A stretch of DNA of 26,510 bases from JBBTWV01 sp038062615 (GTDB taxonomy: Bacteria; Patescibacteriota; Gracilibacteria; UBA1369; UM-FILTER-53-11): positions 1-26,510 of the forward strand of contig JBBTWV010000049.1 of NCBI GenBank assembly GCA_038062615.1, read 5' to 3'. Shown piece by piece: positions 24,201-26,510 of the stretch. Position 1 is the first letter of the stretch. Every line of letters begins with the position of its first letter. Position numbers and translations under genes: made by a program. The notes under the pieces were generated by a model. The model searched no databases, was not told the DNA's origin, and worked only from the letters and a program-made list of their open reading frames with translations.

Positions 24201-25208
24201 TTGTTTCTTAAAAAAATCTTTGAGGATACTTTCCGGCCCCATAGCTCTTCCAAGTCCAAGTCCAAAGAGTGAGAGAGCACCCGCGCCTCCTGTGAGCGCT
24301 GGAATATTTGTTTTAATGATGTTGCCCAGCCATCCCCAAAACCCTGTAGATGGAGCCGCAGCGGGTGCTGCACCAGGTTGACCTGGAGCTGCAGGAGCTT
24401 CTTCCGGGAAAAGTTTTTTGGCAATTTTATAGATGACAACTCCAGCGGCGCAGGCTCCAGCGGCTAAAATACTCAGCTGAGCCCAGCCAGGGAGTTTATC
24501 CCATGCTTGTCCAACCGGCGAAAGAAAACTCTTTTTCTCAGATTTTTCTCCAGCGTCATTGTCTCCCGGACGTGGATGCAAAATACGCATGTCACTGGCC
24601 ATTTGGCGTGCATTTGAGACGATATGCGGCCACCACTCGGCCTTAAATTCTTGCACGGGAACGGCGTCTTGGTGCGCCTGAAACTCAAAAAGTTTATGAG
24701 CTGCAGAATTTTCCGTTGGCTTAGATTTAATAAAATCCAAATACCCCGGAAGATTCGCCAGATTACTAAAATCAGAAAAATTTAACTTTTCTTCAAAATT
24801 CTTATCGCGATACATAAATGTTGAAAGCATCACGATAGAAACATCTCTCAAAATAGAAAAACCTTGGTTTCTAGCCTCTTGTTCTTGGAGTGCCTCCGAA
24901 AGATTTATCGCATTGATGGTCTCTGCTGCTTTGCTTTCATATTCGCGAAATTCCGCATTAATGCGTAACTTATCAAGGCTAATATCGGCCGGGGAAACCT
25001 TTACTCTTTTTTCTTTGGACTCACCTTTAACGCGCATCGCGCCTGCTTGTGCTTTCTCTTCAGCCGTAGCTAATGCATCGGCTACTTCTTGTTTTTTATT
25101 TCTTTTATCACCCTGAACAGGCTCTTGTTCCAAAGAAACTCCTGATCCTTCTACCTCATCATCTTGTAGCTGTCCGGAACCAAAGATTGTGCCTGCTGAT
25201 CCATCCAT
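21261..25208 (-). CDS. Giant 1315-aa protein of unknown function with a pre-toxin-TG-like region
   Basis: I recognise no overall family. There is no signal peptide; the first 115 residues are charged and polar. Hydrophobic segments lie at about 243-262 and 302-320. A Pro/Ala-rich linker spans about 268-287 and a longer Ala/Pro stretch about 517-575. Another hydrophobic, Gly-rich region follows (628-712), then a long helical region (about 770-1070) with many charged residues, a hydrophobic helix (1078-1090) and a C-terminal hydrophobic region (1245-1268) before an acidic tail. Residues 1115-1200 (DVMPFVGTYSNFHSAFSGK..., AWDRASNVLWG, IPSGG, KAAKAG) resemble the PT-TG pre-toxin domain of polymorphic toxins. 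A strong promoter (25235-25263) drives it. Size and position suggest a surface or intermembrane protein; no role is established. Confidence 0.75.
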   Translation of the reverse strand: MDGSAGTIFGSGQLQDDEVEGSGVSLEQEPVQGDKRNKKQEVADALATAEEKAQAGAMRVKGESKEKRVKVSPADISLDKLRINAEFREYESKAAETINAINLSEALQEQEARNQGFSILRDVSIVMLSTFMYRDKNFEEKLNFSDFSNLANLPGYLDFIKSKPTENSAAHKLFEFQAHQDAVPVQEFKAEWWPHIVSNARQMASDMRILHPRPGDNDAGEKSEKKSFLSPVGQAWDKLPGWAQLSILAAGACAAGVVIYKIAKKLFPEEAPAAPGQPGAAPAAAPSTGFWGWLGNIIKTNIPALTGGAGALSLFGLGLGRAMGPESILKDFFKKQGWDLDNSVLAQAAYLATHGRASEIPGLILNGIDKNADAHKAMAEAITQDMKAPLPDNATKEMKEAHARALAVPVTGRTLYNLREEKFETFIVAPSQKKDELSASIRAGVESHGVVGKALGAAMGALGTDTPQENMEQMTVRAYFLKHEARLKQMMATNGTPINEATTLDQVLEVLKQNTTGATPTLPAPEPPGVAPAAAALGVAAAATQAPGENQEAGPVGPVTEAVALSDTTAAAVDSGAMDNIKQAAAEKHNLRAFLNKHDGHWATAMLSPFQLVSELYAACHKDKVSVIVADTGIYLVLKDAAILLSAVDVLTETAKNIIAAPFSDEVGWSDGITTFAKGSAAFAMVGVGTGALVSKLRGGGIFPGMAGGGIRGALFTIEIPRLHIVAGEWMYRRAVGVGQVAQKGARQVAEALDARGHGDQFVVKKFIDKTTSLPELWRNQAAFHAEVFVECDDVITKGKGQKFWTAGKWWGKLNLQHATELRENSARRFIDAHKEMRAAQGLAPIFRESDIGNDRLNQGIGEFREEHRMRAAAMRPLNTDSETFKNRHGTYKTQIELKDDAARLRRELADPNLGQKEPLPLGQKEQLRKVKVRELIAISTCLDPKLAGSFTINTGVLKSMDKIAKAEALESMARQIEATEKGVQARFNIAVEKIVAKAKSQKISLSHPSVTAKLEALDRTLMIPFARQKQTALAALFTEYEKLPAVDRPASLKASVANAADSWTTRLARGAKGRCKLMVLMTSLMFVTDQIIHRNDPERELEQIVAEFGPQFGQLLLDVMPFVGTYSNFHSAFSGKQLVDSERDVSGAWDRASNVLWGAVGLTGDALMILTAIPSGGTSFAANVMLRLAKAAKAGSKVAPQLIRMWPKIEKIAERMGGFYQFAKKLGKMMNKENLALVRGLRRVQMGAMAAGSVMLAGSVGRMVYGFVDTDTELQIPQDIAGTQAANDDTEVAAETPPAADFAGEPPEGFKKAS

Positions 25209-25234
25209 AATTTGGGTGTTTATTTAATCTGTTA

Positions 25235-25263
25235 ATTATACCATCAAACCTGTTATACGGCAA
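25235..25263 (-). promoter_or_regulatory. Strong promoter of the giant gene
   Basis: On the minus strand TTGCCG (25263-25258) and a perfect extended -10 TG-G-TATAAT (25243-25235) are separated by 17 nt. The -10 ends 26 nt before the ATG at 25208, one of the longer leaders in this window. No Shine-Dalgarno sequence is visible. Confidence 0.6.
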
Positions 25264-25287
25264 CCCCTTTAGGTGCCGGAATATGTG

Positions 25288-25293
25288 TATAAT
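25288..25293 (+). promoter_or_regulatory. -10 box for the SPFH gene
   Basis: A perfect TATAAT lies 38 nt before the ATG at 25332, facing away from the giant gene's promoter in the same 123-nt intergenic gap. The predicted leader is about 32 nt and contains no Shine-Dalgarno sequence. No clear -35. Confidence 0.45.
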
Positions 25294-25331
25294 GAACCCG
25301 GTATTGCCCTTTATTATTTAAAAAATTCTCT

Positions 25332-26132
25332 ATGACTCCCGAATTAAAACTTTCTCCCAAATATTTTAGGTTCGGCATTATTATCGTTTTGCTTTTGTTG
25401 TTGGGATTTTCCAGCTTGGGAACGGTGGGAGTAGGGCAGCGGGGGATTCATGTGCGATTTAGCGGAGCCACCGGAAAAGTTTTTCAGGAAGGCCTTTATT
25501 TTAAGTTGCCGCTTATTGATAAGGTAATTTTGATGGATGTGAAGCTTCAAAAAGATCAAGCCAATGCCCAAGCTGCATCAAAGGATCTTCAAACGGTGGA
25601 TTCCACCATTGCACTCAACTTTCATGTGGATCCGGTTAAAACCTCTCAAATTTTTCAAAATGTTGGTGTTAATTACAAAGAACGAATCATTGATCCAGCT
25701 ATTCAGGAAGCCGTAAAAGCCAGTACAGCTAAATTCACGGCAGAGGAATTAGTGACAAAACGTGAGGAAGTAAAAGATCAAATCAAGGGTATTTTGGCGG
25801 CAAAATTAGAACCACGTGGTATTTTGGTGGATGAGTTTAACATCGTGAGTTTTAATTTTTCAAAAAGCTTTAATGAAGCGATTGAGGCTAAGGTAACAGC
25901 AGAACAGAATGCCTTGGCTGCAAAAAATAAGCTGGAACAGGTAAAGTTTGAGGCCGAACAGCGGGTTACTCAGGCTAAAGGTGAGGCTGAGGCCATTCAG
26001 ATTCAGGCTCAGGCCATTCAGCAGCAGGGTGGAGCCGCGTACGTAAATCTCAAAGCCGTTGAGAAGTGGGACGGAAAATTACCGGCGTACATGTTGGGCA
26101 ACAGTGTTCCATTTGTGAATTTGCAGCAATAA
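25332..26132 (+). CDS. SPFH/prohibitin-family membrane protein
   Basis: This 266-aa protein has an N-terminal membrane helix (about 12-31) and an SPFH domain that follows directly: VGVGQRGIHVRFSGATGKVFQEGLYFKLPLIDKVILMDVK. It continues with the family's D-S/N-xIAL-x-FHVDP strand pair and KVTAEQNALAAKNKLEQVKFEAEQRV coiled-coil region rich in Ala, Glu and Gln (about 183-230). SPFH proteins form large membrane-attached rings that scaffold membrane domains and control proteases. The closest type is prohibitin; HflK/HflC are less similar. It is divergent from the giant gene and followed by two strong hairpins, so it is probably monocistronic. Confidence 0.93.
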   Translation: MTPELKLSPKYFRFGIIIVLLLLLGFSSLGTVGVGQRGIHVRFSGATGKVFQEGLYFKLPLIDKVILMDVKLQKDQANAQAASKDLQTVDSTIALNFHVDPVKTSQIFQNVGVNYKERIIDPAIQEAVKASTAKFTAEELVTKREEVKDQIKGILAAKLEPRGILVDEFNIVSFNFSKSFNEAIEAKVTAEQNALAAKNKLEQVKFEAEQRVTQAKGEAEAIQIQAQAIQQQGGAAYVNLKAVEKWDGKLPAYMLGNSVPFVNLQQ

Positions 26133-26149
26133 AAGCCAAAGATACCGAA

Positions 26150-26204
26150 GGGAGGAGTATTTCCACTCCTCCCTAACACTTTGCACAATATACCTTGTGC
26201 AAAG
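26150..26204 (+). terminator. Paired strong hairpins after the SPFH gene (possible terminator)
   Basis: Hairpin 1 pairs GGGAGGAGT 26150-26158 with 26165-26173 (9 bp, 6-nt loop). Hairpin 2 pairs CTTTGCACAA 26179-26188 with 26195-26204 (10 bp, 6-nt loop). Both are perfect. Neither is followed by a U-tract, so they might end transcription weakly, stabilise the 3' end, or be remnants of a repeat. Confidence 0.55.
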
Positions 26205-26248
26205 CTATCTAGGTAAGGCTTGCCTGGGAATGTGCTACTATGTTTAGC

Positions 26249-26445
26249 GTGAAGTTTGATTGCATTGATTCATCGCCGAAAAAAGTCAACCCATTGCATG
26301 TTTTTGTGCCGATTTTAGGTTGGAAGTTACGGAGCCGGCTGTGGATGAAAAAACACTTCTCGCCAGAGACATGACTCCAGAACATGTTAAAAGAGCTCGA
26401 CAAGTTTTGGCAGATTGGATGAGAAAAGTTCGTGAAATAGTATAG
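26249..26445 (+). pseudogene. Possible small gene split by a frameshift
   Basis: Two adjacent reading frames look protein-like. The first runs from GTG 26249 (after an extended -10, TG-C-TACTAT, 26233-26241) as VKFDCIDSSPKKVNPLHVFVPILG before turning unlikely. The second, one base shifted back, takes over near 26320 and reads LEVTEPAVDEKTLLARDMTPEHV then KRARQVLADWMRKVREIV, ending at TAG 26443-26445. A single-base change near 26315-26325 would join them into one protein of about 65 aa. A sequencing or assembly error, a decayed gene, programmed frameshifting, or a separate short ORF from TTG about 26322 are all possible. I recognise no family. Confidence 0.4.
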
Positions 26446-26510
26446 AAAGGAACTGTTTTTTGCTTTATACAAGCCGTAAATTTCAAAACTCGCGATTGTA
26501 GGGGATTTGG

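Noticed and set aside
21261..25208. Calling the giant protein a polymorphic toxin
   Set aside because: Only a region resembling PT-TG supports it; no signal peptide, toxin tip or immunity gene is recognisable, so it stays of unknown function.

Overview
The window looks like a compact chromosome segment from a Candidate Phyla Radiation (Patescibacteria) bacterium. The signs are dense gene packing with many short overlaps of convergent or successive genes, housekeeping genes mixed with large lineage-specific membrane proteins, an orphan VirD4/VirB4-like membrane ATPase, a CDP-archaeol-synthase-like gene, an Elp3-like radical SAM enzyme and very few Shine-Dalgarno sequences. UGA is used as a stop (for example at 4359, 13098, 14824 and 15823), so the recoded Gracilibacteria/Absconditabacteria code is excluded. 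A Peregrinibacteria-like lineage is my guess, not something the sequence proves.

Layout. 1-5057: a lipid/envelope block with a truncated CarS-like gene (minus), a 274-bp nested inverted-repeat element (176-449), an EEP-fold hydrolase, a CDP-alcohol phosphatidyltransferase (minus), a large membrane-anchored P-loop ATPase and a sphingomyelin-synthase/PAP2-like enzyme. 5054-7258: a minus-strand operon ribE-ribH-pgk. 7450-10177: ssb, a GT2 glycosyltransferase preceded by two mutually exclusive RNA hairpins, and a solute-binding lipoprotein. 10202-13496: fmt (minus), a DHH/DHHA1 phosphoesterase and two uncharacterised membrane proteins. 13500-15823: lepB (minus), then PH-domain membrane protein, small HEPN-like membrane protein and coaE. 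15809-17893: an 88-aa orphan (minus), gatB and a small membrane protein. 17888-21277: WecG/TagA-type glycosyltransferase, a 57-bp tandem repeat, a SAM methyltransferase carrying an in-frame palindromic insert, and an Elp3-like gene. 21261-25208: a giant 1315-aa protein of unknown function (minus), divergent from an SPFH/prohibitin gene (25332-26132). 26133-26510: two strong hairpins and a small, probably frameshifted gene.

The most notable signals are: (1) the 176-449 element, whose identical ends read in frame into both flanking divergent genes; (2) the palindromic insert inside the methyltransferase gene, next to a 57-bp repeat that also supplies that gene's C-terminus; (3) the giant protein, with a region resembling the pre-toxin TG domain of polymorphic toxins; (4) recurrent -10 boxes only about 4-14 nt upstream of start codons, suggesting widespread leaderless transcription; and (5) the clustering of CDP-lipid enzymes including an archaeal-type CarS homologue. 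No tRNA, rRNA, CRISPR array, IS transposase or prophage genes were recognised.
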